Assembly: GCA_902729315.2 (NCBI GenBank)
Contig: LR746274.1
Span: forward strand, 4,305,037-4,369,036
Reading direction: 5' to 3'
DNA: 64,000 nucleotides
Source: Spirodela intermedia
Lineage: Eukaryota > Streptophyta > Magnoliopsida > Alismatales > Araceae
The first letter of the stretch is position 1, and each line of letters starts with the position of its first letter. A program made the translations under genes and the position numbers. The notes under the pieces are model-generated. The model was not told the origin of the DNA. It did no database searches and was given only the letters and a program-made list of their open reading frames with translations. Below are positions 24,861 to 37,285 of this stretch, one piece after another.

Positions 24861-25608
24861 ACGAGTGCCAGGTGTTCTTGAGGTACGCTTCATTAGCTCA
24901 AATTAATCCATTGTTTCCTCTTAATGGAAATAAAACTACCGGTGTATAATATCTTAGTCTTATGACCAAAGTTATGCATTTTAGAGGACAAAATGTCTAT
25001 TTAGTCGGCAATTAGGCTGATATGAATGTCTAGGTGAAAATTTTGTACGTTAATATAATTTTTTATAACGTTGTTATAATCAGCTAAAATCTATGCTCGT
25101 GGATTTGTATAAATATTGGTGTCTAATATTTGGCATAACATAATTCGCATATATAAATCAAAATACGAGCAGTCACGGATATGTATATTTATATAGATAT
25201 TAATATTTATTGAATATTTATATTATGCTCAAAGAAGGTAGATTCTGCGCAAAAAATCAAAGAATTCTGCTCATATGACGACGCATTGAGCAATGTTTCT
25301 TCCAAATTGGCGGCGTGGTAACAAGAAAAAGAGCGTGTAATATCATTAAACATATACATTTTTGTCGTTGCATACGGATTTGTGCACGATGCGGTTTATT
25401 TGTCGAAATATATATACATATATATACTGATAATATGGTTTATCGATGAAATATTGGTGGGCAGGAGAAACGATCAAGATCAAATTTTTCGATATCGGCA
25501 AGAACAGACAGGAATTTCTTCACGGAAAGCTTCCATTTTTGGCTTTCGTCCAGAGATTTACAGGCTCAAATCCTAGAAAATAAGAGACCGGGAGGTGACC
25601 CTGACTCT
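24861..25608. other. Convergent intergenic region
   Basis: AT-rich spacer between the plus-strand lysine-rich protein gene and minus-strand psbY. It contains runs of 'atatat' and no recognised gene. Confidence 0.45.
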
Positions 25609-25610
25609 CT

Positions 25611-25615
<5 letters not shown>

Positions 25616-25658
<43 letters not shown>
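25616..25658. repeat. (TC)n microsatellite in the psbY 3' UTR
   Basis: An almost pure TC/GA dinucleotide run. On the coding (minus) strand it starts three bases after the psbY stop codon, so it would be transcribed as a GA tract in the 3' UTR. Confidence 0.9.
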
Positions 25659-25661
<3 letters not shown>

Positions 25662-26258
25662 CTAGCCTGACCGCATCCGGTTGATCTGGTTCAGGGCCGG
25701 CTGGAGGATGTTGTAGAGGACCCAGAGTATGGCGGGGACGAGGGGGATGAGGAGGGCGAGGCCGCGGTTGTCGCCGGCGGCGGACTCGGCGAGCTCCGCC
25801 ATTTGCTGTACGGCGGCGGCGGCGTCGGGCGGCTCGAGGAGGCCGGCGGCGGCCATGGCGCCACCGATGCCCAGTCCACCGACGAGGGCCTTCTCGCTCC
25901 TCATTCTGTTCAGCTGGTTCAGCGCCGGCTGCAGGATGTTGTAGAGCACCCACAGCACCGCCGGCACGAGGGGAATGAGCAGCGCCAGCCCCCGGTTATC
26001 GCTGCCTTCTGCGACGGCGGCGGCGGCGAGGTCGGAGATCTGCTGGGCGGCAAAGGCGGCGTCGGTGGCGCTGAGGGCGGAGAAGAAGGCGCCCGCGACG
26101 GCGGCGGAGGCCGCCGGCGACGGTGGGCTGGGGAGAGCGAGCCCCCGGGGTAGGAGAGAGAGAGGGAGGAGAGAAAGTGGCCTCGCCGCCGCCCGTGGCG
26201 TCTTCACGCCGAGGCACTTGGCGTTGGGCATCGCCATTGTGGAGAGGGTCGCCGCCAT
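25662..26258 (-). CDS. psbY: Photosystem II core complex protein PsbY, chloroplast precursor
   Basis: A single-exon frame of 198 residues. The ATG at 26258 is chosen because the protein then begins 'MAATLSTMAMPN', a normal plastid transit peptide; the frame upstream of it is 5' UTR. Residues 1 to about 45 are Ser/Ala/Arg/Pro-rich transit sequence. A hydrophobic thylakoid-targeting stretch ends in 'AAFA|AQ' at about residue 70. Two near-identical PsbY units follow at about 85-121 and 162-198, each with 'NRGLALLIPLVPA', one membrane helix and 'LYNILQPALNQ', and each ending 'NRMRS'. Between them, about 125-141 is a second hydrophobic segment. In plants the precursor is known to be cut into two single-helix thylakoid proteins that associate with photosystem II near cytochrome b559. 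High GC sets it apart from the neighbouring repeats. It is convergent with the gene at 19.7-24.3 kb. Confidence 0.96.
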   Translation of the reverse strand: MAATLSTMAMPNAKCLGVKTPRAAARPLSLLPLSLLPRGLALPSPPSPAASAAVAGAFFSALSATDAAFAAQQISDLAAAAVAEGSDNRGLALLIPLVPAVLWVLYNILQPALNQLNRMRSEKALVGGLGIGGAMAAAGLLEPPDAAAAVQQMAELAESAAGDNRGLALLIPLVPAILWVLYNILQPALNQINRMRSG

Positions 26259-26822
26259 GGAGAGAGAAAGAGAGGGGGTGCTAGAGTGAGAGAGGATTGA
26301 CCTCCTTGGGGCTGGTGGTGTAGGCAGGGAGGGGGAAGGAGGGTTAGGGGGGTTAGAGATATAGCTGACGAGGCAGACGTATGAGTAGGGCGTCCAATGG
26401 GAGCTTCCAGTTTTAGATTCTCTTCTTATCCTCGGGAGGGGAAGCGGAATGATATGGACCTCATTTTTGCTTCTCTCGCCTACTACCCTTATCACTCTGT
26501 CTCTCTCTCTCTCTCTCTCATTACAGATGTGCCCTTGGTAGAAATCTGGAACTCTCTCATGTCTGTCTGTCTCTCTCTCTAAAAACTTCCGTCTCTCAGT
26601 GGTTTACGTAATCATCCAAACACCAAAAAACCAGGAATTTTAGGGGTGCCCCTTTGGCTGCTTTCATTCTAGAATTCTCCTCTCTCTAGACTCTAGAGTA
26701 TATACAATGGGTCCATGCCCCTTTAAAACCACTCATTGTATACCTACCCTTGATTCTATCTCAATATACTTGAAATACATAGCAATGTTGTGAGTTTGTA
26801 CAATCATTTATGCTCATTCATT

Positions 26823-26824
<2 letters not shown>
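26259..26824. promoter_or_regulatory. psbY 5' region, CT-rich
   Basis: This is the 5' UTR and upstream region of the minus-strand psbY gene. It contains CT runs at about 26500-26520 and 26565-26580. No precise promoter element can be asserted. Confidence 0.35.

Positions 26825-26888
<64 letters not shown>
26825..26888. repeat. (CT)n microsatellite
   Basis: A pure 64-bp CT dinucleotide run, probably length-polymorphic. Confidence 0.95.
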
Positions 26889-26892
<4 letters not shown>

Positions 26893-27674
26893 ATTTATGC
26901 ATTCATAAAATTACATTTATCCATAGCTTGTTCTTAGACGCACAAAGATGCCAAGAGTAAAACCTCAAACATGATATGATGGAGATGCACACAATTCAAG
27001 TTAGTTAAATATGAGATTTTTAAAGTTAATAAATAGACTGATGTGCCTTGGCACAACAAGACATGACTAAGGGAAATATGGTGCGGCACACAAAGGAACA
27101 AAACTTTCCATCAATCATGTAGACAGCAATATCAAGTTAGAACATGATCTACGGAAGATGTCTGTGAACTTTAAAGGTGTAGTGTGCACCAGTAGTAAAC
27201 ACCAGTACAAGACAACATGATGCAGCATACATGGATGTGTGTTGTGTTCAAGGAGGCATGTGACAACACAACACATCATACATTGAGTAACATAGGCTTG
27301 CATGCAATGAGTGCAACTTAGGTGGCTAACATTAGCAAATAAGAGTGAGCCCTTGAATCTTTCCTTGTTCATTCTCCATCATTAGCAAAGGATGGAGGCT
27401 GAGCTGGAGAGGGGAGAGAGGGAGAAAAGGGAGGTAGAGAGAGGGAGAGGAGGGTTCTTCATTAAAGTGAAGATGGGTGGGAGGTCCTCTATCTGTGAGA
27501 CTATCTTTTCTTGTTTAGTCATCTTTTGTGGTTTCTCCTAAGCTCTCTCCTTCATTCCCTCTCATGTTTGCTGTTTTCTTCTTTCTTTCACAATCATCTT
27601 CTTGTGCCCATCATCCATCTAATCATAAGAGGGGCAGGATGTTTCTCTCTCTAAATCTAGCAATGAGACAAAAT
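26889..27674. other. Unassigned intergenic region
   Basis: No gene or known repeat is recognised. A minus-strand frame at 27115-27372 is cysteine- and histidine-rich by chance composition, with no domain. Confidence 0.4.
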
Positions 27675-27795
27675 TAGAGAGAGAGAGAGAGAGAGAGAGA
27701 AAGTCGTCCCTAGAGTCTAGAAGTCCTGATCTAATTATCATCGTCAGCTTCTCTGGTCAATGGGTTCACACACTTCTGCAGATTCCTTGCTCCTT

Positions 27796-27843
<48 letters not shown>

Positions 27844-27970
27844 GGAGGGAGAGAAAGTCATCCCCAAAGTCTAGAAGTTCTGATCTAATTATCGTTGTCA
27901 GTTTCTCCAGTCAATGGGTTCTCACACTTCTGAAGATTCCTTGCTCCTTAGCAAGAGAGAGAGAGAGAGG
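27675..27970. repeat. GA microsatellites bracketing a tandem duplication of about 100 bp
   Basis: GA runs at about 27675-27700, 27798-27841 and 27953-27969 alternate with two diverged copies of one unit (about 27701-27797 and 27854-27952). Shared landmarks include 'gtctagaagt', 'ctgatctaattatc', 'tcaatgggtt' and 'gattccttgctccttagc'. This looks like slippage or unequal exchange between GA tracts. Confidence 0.8.
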
Positions 27971-28265
27971 AGTTTTAAGCAGTGTGGTGAGAGTAAGAAT
28001 CATAGAGGGAGAATGAAGATGAGAGAGGCATAGACAAATTCAATCTTTGATGTGGCCAAACACCTCGAAAAGATAGTAATTAAATATTACGAAGGCAAAG
28101 GAAATTGTCAAAATAATTAATTTAAAATTTCACATAATAAGAAAAATGAAATACCTATTCACCTTTGAATTTAGTATGTAAATTAGGGTACTAGCTCAAG
28201 TTGTACTTCTCTATTTCAAAGTGAAGTCCAAAGGAAGAACATGCCCAGTCTACTTCAATGTGCAC

Positions 28266-30029
28266 TGACGTGACTCAGTCGTTGTATGTTAAATCACGCA
28301 AATATAAAATTTATAAAACTAGAAAATACGAATTTTCGGATATTTAGAAGTATTTCAAAATAAATAGATCAATTATAATTCAATACAAATCCCAAAAATA
28401 GTGGTAATTTTCCAGGTCGATCACAGGGATGTAATATAATATCTGGTAATTATTCAGAATTTTTCTCAATGAGTACGATTTTCTTACGAATTTTATACTA
28501 TGAAATAAAAAGGAAATATATTTAAAATTCACAAAAAAAGAGAGGAAATAAGGGTGCGGACGTCAGGATGACGTCAGCGCCCGGCGAACGCGAATCAGGC
28601 GGAAACAGAGTTCCGCCCGGCGATTCTTACGTAGGCGATTACAGACGACTCAATTAATCAAATTAAGATCTGTAAAAGCCGGAAGAATCGTAATTGAACG
28701 AAGTATAGTTTTGTAAATAAAAATCAACAAAGTATCACTAAATGAAGCGTAAATTAAATTGAAAGCAGGAAAACAGAGTTCCGGCGTCGCGACGGCGATG
28801 CGTCGACGATGCACCGGAATCCTGAGCGTTCGGGAGGATCCTCGTGCAGTGTCCACGGCCTCGAAGGCTCTCCTTGGACAAAGACGACTTGGGCAATCTC
28901 TAGATAAAGCAGGAAAACAGAGTTCCGGCGTCGCGACGGCGACGCGTCGGCGATGCACCGGAATCCTGAGCGTTCGGGAGGGTCGTCGTGCAGTGTCCAC
29001 GGCCTCGAAGGCTCTCCTTGGACAAAGACGACGTGGGCAATCTCTAGATCTTCTCGCGAAGTCTAGAGACCAATGAAGTGGGTCGTCGAATCGTCTCCGG
29101 CGGCTGTCACCCGGCGGAGCGGAAAAACGGCGACTTTGCGGCTCTCCGGCGGCTGTCACCCGACGGAGAGGGGCTGGATGGAGGTGAGGCGCGTGTTAGG
29201 GAGCTTCATCCTCAGGTCCGCGCAGCAAGAGGAGGCTCTTCATCGCATCTGGTACGCTCTCAGGAGGTGGCGACTGGTCTCCCGGCGGATCGTCCTCTTC
29301 CCGACGACGGCTTGTTCGTCGATCAATCGGAGATGATTTACTCGATGGATTGCGATCCTTTTATCGCGAATCGTTCAGAAATTTTAGTAGCAATGCTCCG
29401 CGAATCGCGTTGACGAGATTTTCGCCGATGATCCAGCGATTCCGGTTGCTTAATCCTTCACCGGCGATCTGCAGGAAATCGCGATAATCAGTTAAAAATA
29501 TATGAATTTTGACTCTGGGAGGATTCGAACCCGCGGCGGTCGCCCGCCCCTTACAAGGTGGATTTAGTCCCACATCGGTTGTGGGCGGATTATTCGGGCG
29601 AATATAGAGTAAAGTTAGCTTTCTAGGCAAAGTCCTCTCGCGTGTACGATCACTCCTTGCCCCACAGCCGGCTGACCACCGGTGACGTGGAAGGGGAGTG
29701 GCGCACACGTGCCCCTACCGATCCAACCAAGCCGCTCGAGTCCCTGCTCGCGGCTACTCCCCGACTGCGCTTCCGACCCGCTTGCGGGCCCGGCTGGCCG
29801 GCGGATCCCCCCATTTTGCAATATTTTTATTTTTATTTCTTGTTCTTCATTTATCTCAAAACTAAGACTGTAAAAATCGTATAAAATCACATAATTACCC
29901 AAAAATTCACGTTAATCAACTGAAAACCACTTTTCATGCTTTAACACAAATATAAGTCTATTTATCATGAGTTAAGGCTAAAACTATATTATTTACTGAT
30001 TATTAACTCATGATAATGAAGACTTATCA
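28266..30029 (-). mobile_element. Family-1 solo LTR, young copy with internal duplication (TSD TGCAC)
   Basis: Reversed LTR from 'TGACGTGACTCAGTCG' to 'gaagacttatca', with a perfect 5-bp duplication TGCAC on both sides. CpG sites are well preserved. An internal segment beginning 'aaagcaggaaaacagagttc' (about 28764-28907) is repeated in tandem at about 28908-29050, which makes this copy about 150 bp longer than 14567-16176. The gag-to-integrase region is absent. Confidence 0.92.
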
Positions 30030-30921
30030 TGCACCCTAGGCAAACTCTCTCTCTCTCTCTCTACTTCTATCTACTTCCTCTCATGGCGATTATCCTCTTT
30101 ACAATTATAAGTTTTGAAGAATTTCAGAAATATATGTCTAGGTGATTGAAATATGAGAAAAGGGTCTCTAGAATTTTCAAATTTAAGACTATTTTTTGTG
30201 CTGTTTTTGACAATTTGTTAAATTATTTTCTATAGTTCATAACAAAAAATCAGAAACCTTATGCTATAGTTTTTCTAATATTTGTTTTGATGCTTTTATA
30301 GTTGATCATAAAATCAAATGCAAACACATGATTTGAGTCATTCTACAGCATAAATTGAGGCTTAATAGTTCATCCTCACCTTAAAAATGACATTGTCATC
30401 AATGACAAAAAAATTAAAATGAAATATGCAAAAATTATAATTTTCAAGTGAAGCATACGTATATGCAAAGTTAAGCATTAAAAATATTGTCGTAAAGGAT
30501 AAAGTTCAAAAAAACATCATCTCAATCTTGTTTTTAATTTTTACACTTCGTCTTACACACTTCTTGCACTTTGATTTGAATAGAATAAATATAGAAACAA
30601 ATGTTGTGAAATTTAAAAAAAGAAAACTTAGAAAGACAAAACATAATTAATAAAATAAAAAGCATGGGTTGCCTCTCATGTAGTGCTGAGTTTAATGTCC
30701 TCAGCTTGACACATTAATCTTAATCTTGAATATTTTTTAATAATAAGATTTATTTTTCTGCAAGGCATTCATATTCAATGTAATGTTTAAGTCATTGTCT
30801 ATTTACCTTAAAGTTATGATTACTTTTAAGATCTTTAGTCATTATAGTCCCATAATCATATGTTTCTTCCACCACATAAGGTTGTGTCTATTTTGATTTT
30901 AATTTTTGTGGAAATAATTTC
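30030..30921 (-). mobile_element. Athila-type gypsy relic: 3' end of pol and non-coding tail
   Basis: Minus-strand sequence downstream of the integrase. A broken frame near 30760-30900 retains 'DLKSNHNFKVN' and 'LKHY', typical of the extreme C-terminus of Athila/Tat-type integrase. It is followed by 'gctgaggacattaaact' and 'gagaggcaaccc', matching the conserved 'gacgttaaa...gggaggcaaccc' block downstream of pol in these elements. It is the left part of the relic that continues at 32406, 42637 and 45060. Confidence 0.65.
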
Positions 30922-32405
30922 TGGTGGCAAATGGGACCCATCTCCACCAGTACATGAGCTCGAGGCAACAAAGGAGATCCAACACTCATGTATCCAATCA
31001 GATAGAGGAGCACGAGCAAAGATGAAGGATCCCAGGTTCCGCTATATGGCATGAGGCACCTTTATGTTTTTCACATCTTATGTTTCCTTTCACTTGTTTC
31101 CCTTGTTTGTGAACTATGTGGACTCTAGTTTTGTTCTGTGTGGGGCCTCCCATCCCTAGGGTCCGTGTTGGGCCCATGGTGGGAATGGGAAGGCCCATTT
31201 CCCTTTGTTTTCTTTTCTTTCCTCTCTTCTCCTGTCGGGCCATATGTGCTTGGGCCCAATTGGAGAAGAGGGCGTCCTTTTCCTTGCCTCCCTTCTCTTT
31301 TGGGCCATTCTCGTTTGGACCCAATTGGAGAGGAGGGCCCAGTTTGGACTCTATGTGTTCCTTTTTTTTTGGGGGCTTTGGCGTCTTAGGCCTCAAGCGT
31401 GACCCTCCACCCTTTGGTCCATTTGGGGCCCTATATTACGGTAGAGAGCCACCCCCAAGAGGACAGCCGTCGTTTTAGGACAAATCGTGTTTTTGTTGAG
31501 AATCTCATTCCAAGAGGACAAAAGAGGAGGGGGATCACCGCCAGGTCACCGAAGCTGCTTCCAGGCCGTCAGCAGCCCATCGACCCGCCACCAGGACGCC
31601 ATCATCGTTACCGAGCTATCAGCACACATGCTGTGCCTCCGCTAGCGCACCAACCCCGCGCGCCCGCTAGCTACGCACGCCTGTCGCACGCTCAATCGTG
31701 CGTTCATATTGCAATCATTATGGCACCTCCACGTGTGCGCCGCATGCCCGCCCGCGTGCCACCGCGGCTGCCCCTCGGAGCTCACCATTGTGCCTGACCG
31801 AGGGCGCCTACCTGAGCGCCCCAGCCACTTGGTCGTGCCCCTTCCTCCGACCCTGTTCGAGCCCATACTACTGAGCCCAGCCGAGCCTAGTCGATATCTA
31901 CCACTGGAACGCCTGTCCATGGTGTTAGCTGGACGCCCTGCTGCACATCGACCGGACCTCTGCCTTGCAGGTTAGCTCTTATCCCCTATCCTCCAAGTCA
32001 TTTACCACATTCTGTATCGTCTCGCACATGCTCCACCGTCGTCGGACCTAGCTAGGTTAGAACGAGTTAAGTGCCTCCACCATGTGACTCTGACACGCAT
32101 GCCAGAATTGTCACGTTGGCCATCGAGCACTTGCCATGGAGTCATGTTGACGATGTTAAGTCCTCACCATCTGGACGTGGACTTGGAGGATCACCTTGTA
32201 TCAGAATCACCTAGTGACACCTAGTCGTGATGGACTGTCAGTGTCATTGCATTTTGACTACTGCTACTGCTTGCACTTAATTGAGTTTGGCGCTCACCAT
32301 CTAGAGTCTCTAGTTACTATTACTCGTAACATATAGGGTTCCCTTCCCTTGTTATCACACCCACATTTTGTTGTTAGGGTAGGTTTACAAGCCCATCTTA
32401 CATCA
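30922..32405 (+). mobile_element. Family-2 solo LTR (TSD ATTTC/ACTTC)
   Basis: It starts 'TGGTGGCAAATGGGACC' and ends 'ccatcttacatca', related to the family-2 copy at 37524 ('TGATGACGAGCGGGAC...ccatcctacatca'). The flanks ATTTC and ACTTC differ by one transition. A region rich in 'gggccca' blocks leads to 'ggggccctatatta' near 31424, at the place of the TATA box in the other copy. Open frames on both strands in the GC-rich part are not conserved as protein. It is inserted into the 3' part of the Athila relic. Confidence 0.75.
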
Positions 32406-32836
32406 ACTTCAACCTAGCATCATATAAAGTTTTTGTCCAACATTAAAAAGTTTTTTGCTAATATATTTATAATGAAAGGCTTTAGCTTTTTTATATATTC
32501 TATGATTTTCATAAGCTTCATTCCTCAATTCCACTAATTCATGTAGCTGAAAAATATTATACTCATATGTTGATTTTTCATTCATATTTGAAAAATTTTA
32601 TAGTCTATAATACTTTATGCTCTATTTCACCACAAGCTGACATGGTTTTTTAAAGATGAGACAAAATAAGGATATACCTATAAGATTTTTATAAGTTATT
32701 CTATATACTCACAATATATCTTGTAATTTTGTGGGTCAATCTTTCTTATCTAGTCTAATTATTTTTCTTAATTTTTTTTAAACTTTCTTATTTGTTACTT
32801 CAGCTTGTCCATTTGTTTGGAGATGATATGGAGTAG
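32406..32836 (-). mobile_element. Athila-type gypsy relic: integrase C-terminal part
   Basis: On the minus strand, frames broken by stops retain 'SSPNKWTS' (decayed HPQTNGQAE block), 'CGEIEHKVL' (decayed P-V-ELEHKAYWA block), 'ELVELRNEAYENHRIYKKA' and 'KAFHYKYIS'. This is the order found at the end of Athila-type integrase. It is cut at 32836 by a family-1 LTR and resumes at 42637. Confidence 0.8.
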
Positions 32837-33821
32837 TGATAAGTCTTCATTATCATGAGTTAATAATTAATAAATAATATATTTTTAGTCTTAACTCATA
32901 GACTTATATTTATGTTAATTTGTAAAAAATGATTTTTAGTTGGTTAATATGATTTTTTGACTAATTATGTGATTTTATACAAATTTATATAATTTTATAA
33001 TCTTATTTTTAAGATAAATAAAGAAAAATAAAAGAAAATAAAAGGATATAAAATGAGAGAATCTGCTAGCCAATCAAGCCTATAAGTGGGTCGGAAGCAT
33101 AGTCAGGTAGATCTACAAGTAGAGGCTTGAGTGGTAAAGGATGGAGGCATGTGTGCATCACTCTTCCACATCATCACTGGCCAGCCAAGTGTGGGGCAAT
33201 GAGTGGTTGTACATATGCGTGAAAGAGACTTGTTGATTCTTAAATCTCATATTATTATATATTCATCTCAAAATTTGATGTATAATAGATGTGGGACTAA
33301 ATCAATGATAACACCTTCTCTGAAATATTTTAATAATTTTTGTATCTCAAATATCCTTCATTTATCAGAAGAAGGTACCTTAATGATGTCACTTGGGGTA
33401 TTCTCATAGTTATTTCACTCTCTCATGTAAGTGGGTGACCAATGAAGATTCGAATCATATTAGAGTGAATACTATACTTTATCTAATGAAATCAATATTT
33501 TCTACATATCATTGGTGAAAGATTAAGTTATCAAAATCATTTAATCATCGATAAAAATCTCATCAACATTATTTATGAAGCATCGTTACTAAAATTGTTA
33601 AATAATTTATAATAAAAGAATTGTGAATCTATTGAGTAAACCATCTCTAATTAATCGATGAATAAGTTATTATTGGGAAGAGGACAATCTATTAGGAAAT
33701 AAGTCATTACCTTCTAAGAGCATACCAAATGTAACGATGAGCGTTCTCTTGCTACACAGACCTAAAGATGAAGCTCCCTAAGACACACCTCACCTCCATC
33801 TAACTTATCTCCATTAGGTGA
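32837..33821 (+). mobile_element. Family-1 solo LTR interrupted by a later insertion, 5' part (TSD AGTAG/AGCAG)
   Basis: 5' part of a plus-oriented solo LTR that begins 'TGATAAGTCTTC'. It breaks at 33821 in 'ccattaggtga', where a minus-oriented family-1 element is inserted; the LTR resumes at 41763 with 'agtgacag'. GGTGA/AGTGA is therefore the duplication of the inserted element. The outer flanks of this LTR are AGTAG (32832-32836) and AGCAG (42637-42641). Confidence 0.8.
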
Positions 33822-34961
33822 TGACGTGACTTAGTTATTGTATAGTAAATCACGCAAATTTTAAATTTATAAAACTAAAAAATATCAATTTTTAGATATT
33901 TAGAAGTATTTCTAAATAAATATATCAACTAAAATTTAATAAAAGTTCTAAAAAATAATAATAATTTTTCAAATCAATCACAAGGATGTAATACAATATC
34001 AAGTGATATTTTAGAATTTTTTTCAAAGAATATGATTTTTTTATGAATTTTAGACTAAGAAATAAAAATTAAATATATTTAAAATTCACGAAAAAGAGAT
34101 ATAAGAGGTGCGGGCATCAAGATGATGTCAGCACTTGATGAACGTGAATCAGGTGGAAATAGAGTTCTTGATGATTATTACGTAAGTGATTATAGATAAT
34201 TTAATTGGTCAAATTAAGATCTATAAGAGTCAAAAGAATCGTAATTGAATGAAAAGTAGTTTGGAAAATTTAAATCACAAAAATTATCTCTAAATTAAGT
34301 AAAAATTAAGTTTAAAGCTGAAAAAATAAATCCAACACCATGGTGGTGATGTGTCGCGATGCACTAGAATCTTAAGTATTCGAGAGGATTATCATGTAGT
34401 GTTCATGATCTTGAAAGTTTTCTTTAGACAAGAACGACATGGACATTCTTTAGATCTTCTTGTGAAGCCTAAAGATCAATGAAATGGGTCATTGAATCGT
34501 CTCCGATGACTATTAGTTGATGGAGTTGAAAAATAATGACTTTGCAGCTCTCTAGTGACTATTACTTAATGAGATAAGCTAGATGGAGATGGCGCATATA
34601 TCAAGGAGCTTTATCCTCAAGTCTGTACAACAAGAGAAGACTCTTCATCACATTCAATATACTCTCAAGAGGTGACGATTCGTCTCCCAATGGATTGTCC
34701 TCTTCCCAATGATGACTTGTTCATTGATCAATTAGAGATGATTTACTTGATTGATTCACGATCTTTTTATCACATTATTTAATTATTTAGTAATTTTAGT
34801 AATGATACTTTGCGAATCACATTGACGAAATTTTCACCTTTGATTATGTTATTTAATGACTTAATCCTTCACTAACGATTTGTAGAAAAATCACAATTTA
34901 ATGAGACAAAAAGAAATGAGTTTTGGCTTTGAATAAATTTGAATCCATGTTGGTCACTTGC

Positions 34962-36705
34962 TGATAAGTTTTCATTATCATGAGTAAATAATTAGTGAAT
35001 AATATAATTTTAGTCTTAACTCATGATAAATAGACTTATATTTGTGTTAAAGTGTGAAAGTAGATTTTATTTGATTAACGTGAATTTTTGGCTAATTATG
35101 TGATTTTTTATGAATTTATCTGATTTTTATAGTCTTATTTTTAAGATAAATGAAGAAAAAGAAATTAACATAAAAATATAACAAAATGAGGGGTACCCAC
35201 TAGCTAGCTAGGCCTGTAAGTAGGTTGGAAGCACAGTCGAGGAGGAGCCACAAGCAAGAGCTTGAGTGGCTAGGACTGATGGAGGCACGTATGTGCCACT
35301 CCCCTTTCACGTCACTAGTGATTAGTTGGCTGTGGGGCAAAGAGTAGTCGTACACACAAGAGAAAGAATCATACTTGCAAATATAATATTACTATATATT
35401 CATCCAAAACTTCGACGCACAAATAATATGGGACTAAACCTATGACACACCTTCCCTAGAAAGGCTTTGATGATTTTAATACCTACAATACCCCTTATTT
35501 ATAATAGAGATATACCATGATGACATCATTTGATAAGGACATTATAATACTTATTTTAATATCTCTCATGTAAGTGGGCAAGTGACATGGGTTTGAATCC
35601 TCTTAGAGTCAAAACTCATGTTTTTTATCTAATTATCACAACTTTTCTACATGTCGCCGATGAAGGATTAAGCCACCAGAATCGCTGGATCATCTGTGAA
35701 AATCTCATCAACATGATTTGTAGAGCATTGTTACTAAATTTGTTAAACGATTCGCAATAAAAGTATCACAAATCTATCGAGTAAAGTATCTCCGATTGAT
35801 TGATGAATAAGCCATCATCGAGAAGAGGACAATTTATTGAGAGATGAGTCATCACCTCTTGAGAGTGTACCGGATGCGATGAAGAGCCTCTTCTTACTGC
35901 ACAGGCTTGAGGATGAAGCTCCTTGACACACATCCCACCTCTTTCTAGCCCCTCTCTATTAGGTGACAGTAGCCAAAGAGTTGCAAAGTTGTCATTTTTC
36001 TACTCTGTTGGGTGATAGTCACTAGAGATGATTCGCTAACTCATTTCATTAATCTCTAGACTTCACAAAGAGATCTAGAGATTGTCGAAGTCGTCCTTGT
36101 CCAAGGAGAACCTTCGAGTCTGTGGACACTACACGACGATCCTCTTGAATGCTCAAGTTTCTAGTGCATCTTCAACACATCGCCGCCGTGATGCCGGAAC
36201 TCTATTTTTCTACTTTCAACTTAATTTTTGCTTTATTTAGTGATAATTTGTGTGATTTAAATTTACCAAAATATATTTGATTCAATTATAATTCTTTTGA
36301 CTTTTACAAATCTTAATTTAATAAATTAAATCGTCTATAATCACTTACGTAAGAATCACTAGGTGAACTTTGTTTCTCCCAAATTGGCATTTGCTAGGCA
36401 CTGACATCATCCTAATGTCTACACTCTTATTTCCCTTTTTTATTAATTTTAAATATATTTTATTTTTATTTCTTAATATAAAATTCATAGAAAATAGTAT
36501 TATTTGAAAAAAATTCTAAATAATTACCCAATATTATATTACATCCTTATGATTGACCTAGAAAATTACTATTATTTTTAAAAGTCTTCTTGAATTATAA
36601 TTAATATACTTGTTTAGAAATATTTTTAAATATCTAAAAATTTGTATTTTCTAGTTTTATCAATTTTAAATTTACATAATTTATTATATAATGACTAAGT
36701 CACCA
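34962..36705 (+). mobile_element. Nested family-1 solo LTR, long subtype (TSD CTTGC/CTCGC)
   Basis: Plus-oriented LTR from 'TGATAAGTTTTCATTATCATG' to 'gactaagtcacca' (the usual end 'gtcacgtca' has lost two bases). The flanks CTTGC and CTCGC differ by one transition. The host sequence reads through correctly when it is removed ('ttggtcact(t/c)gc' then 'ctacatgagagag'). Confidence 0.8.
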
Positions 36706-37268
36706 CTCGCCTACATGAGAGAGTGAACAAGTACTTGAATACTCTTATATTGTGACATCACTATAGTGAAAATAGTTTGAGAAGGTGTGACCACCAATTT
36801 AGTCCCACATCAGTTATACGCCAAATATTGAGATGTATATATGGTAATGTGACATTTGAAAATCAATGAGTATCTTTCTTGTGTGTGTAACGATCACTTC
36901 TTGTCCCATAGTCGGCTGGTCACTAATGACATAGAAGAGGAGTGACACATGTGTCCCATTAGTCTATAAGTGTTTGACCCCTAACTTGCAGCTCCACCCA
37001 ATTATACTTTTGACTTGCTTGTGGGCCCAGTTGACTAGCGGGTCCCTTCTTTTTTATTTTTTATTTTATTTTTATTTATTTATCTTAAAAATAGGATTAT
37101 AAAAACTATATAAACTCATATAAAATCATATAATTAGCCAAAAAATCACATTAACAAACTAAAAATCACTTTTCACAAATTAACATAAATATAAGTCTAT
37201 TTATCATGAGTTAAGGCTAAAACTATATTACTTATTAATTATTAACTTATGATAATGAAGACTTTTCA

Positions 37269-37285
37269 CACCCCCCAACTTAAAT
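37269..37285 (-). other. Putative polypurine tract of family-1 element
   Basis: On the minus strand this reads 'aagttggggggtgtg' directly before the LTR start. A purine tract in this position primes plus-strand DNA synthesis in LTR retrotransposons. It is the best clue that sense orientation of the LTR starts at TGATAAGTC. Confidence 0.5.

Noticed and set aside
31399-31975. Arg/Pro/His-rich frames in the family-2 LTR, and similar frames at 38.6-39.1 and 61.0-61.5 kb
   Set aside because: They occur in the GC-rich part of a solo LTR, are open on both strands, and are not conserved between the two independent family-2 copies.
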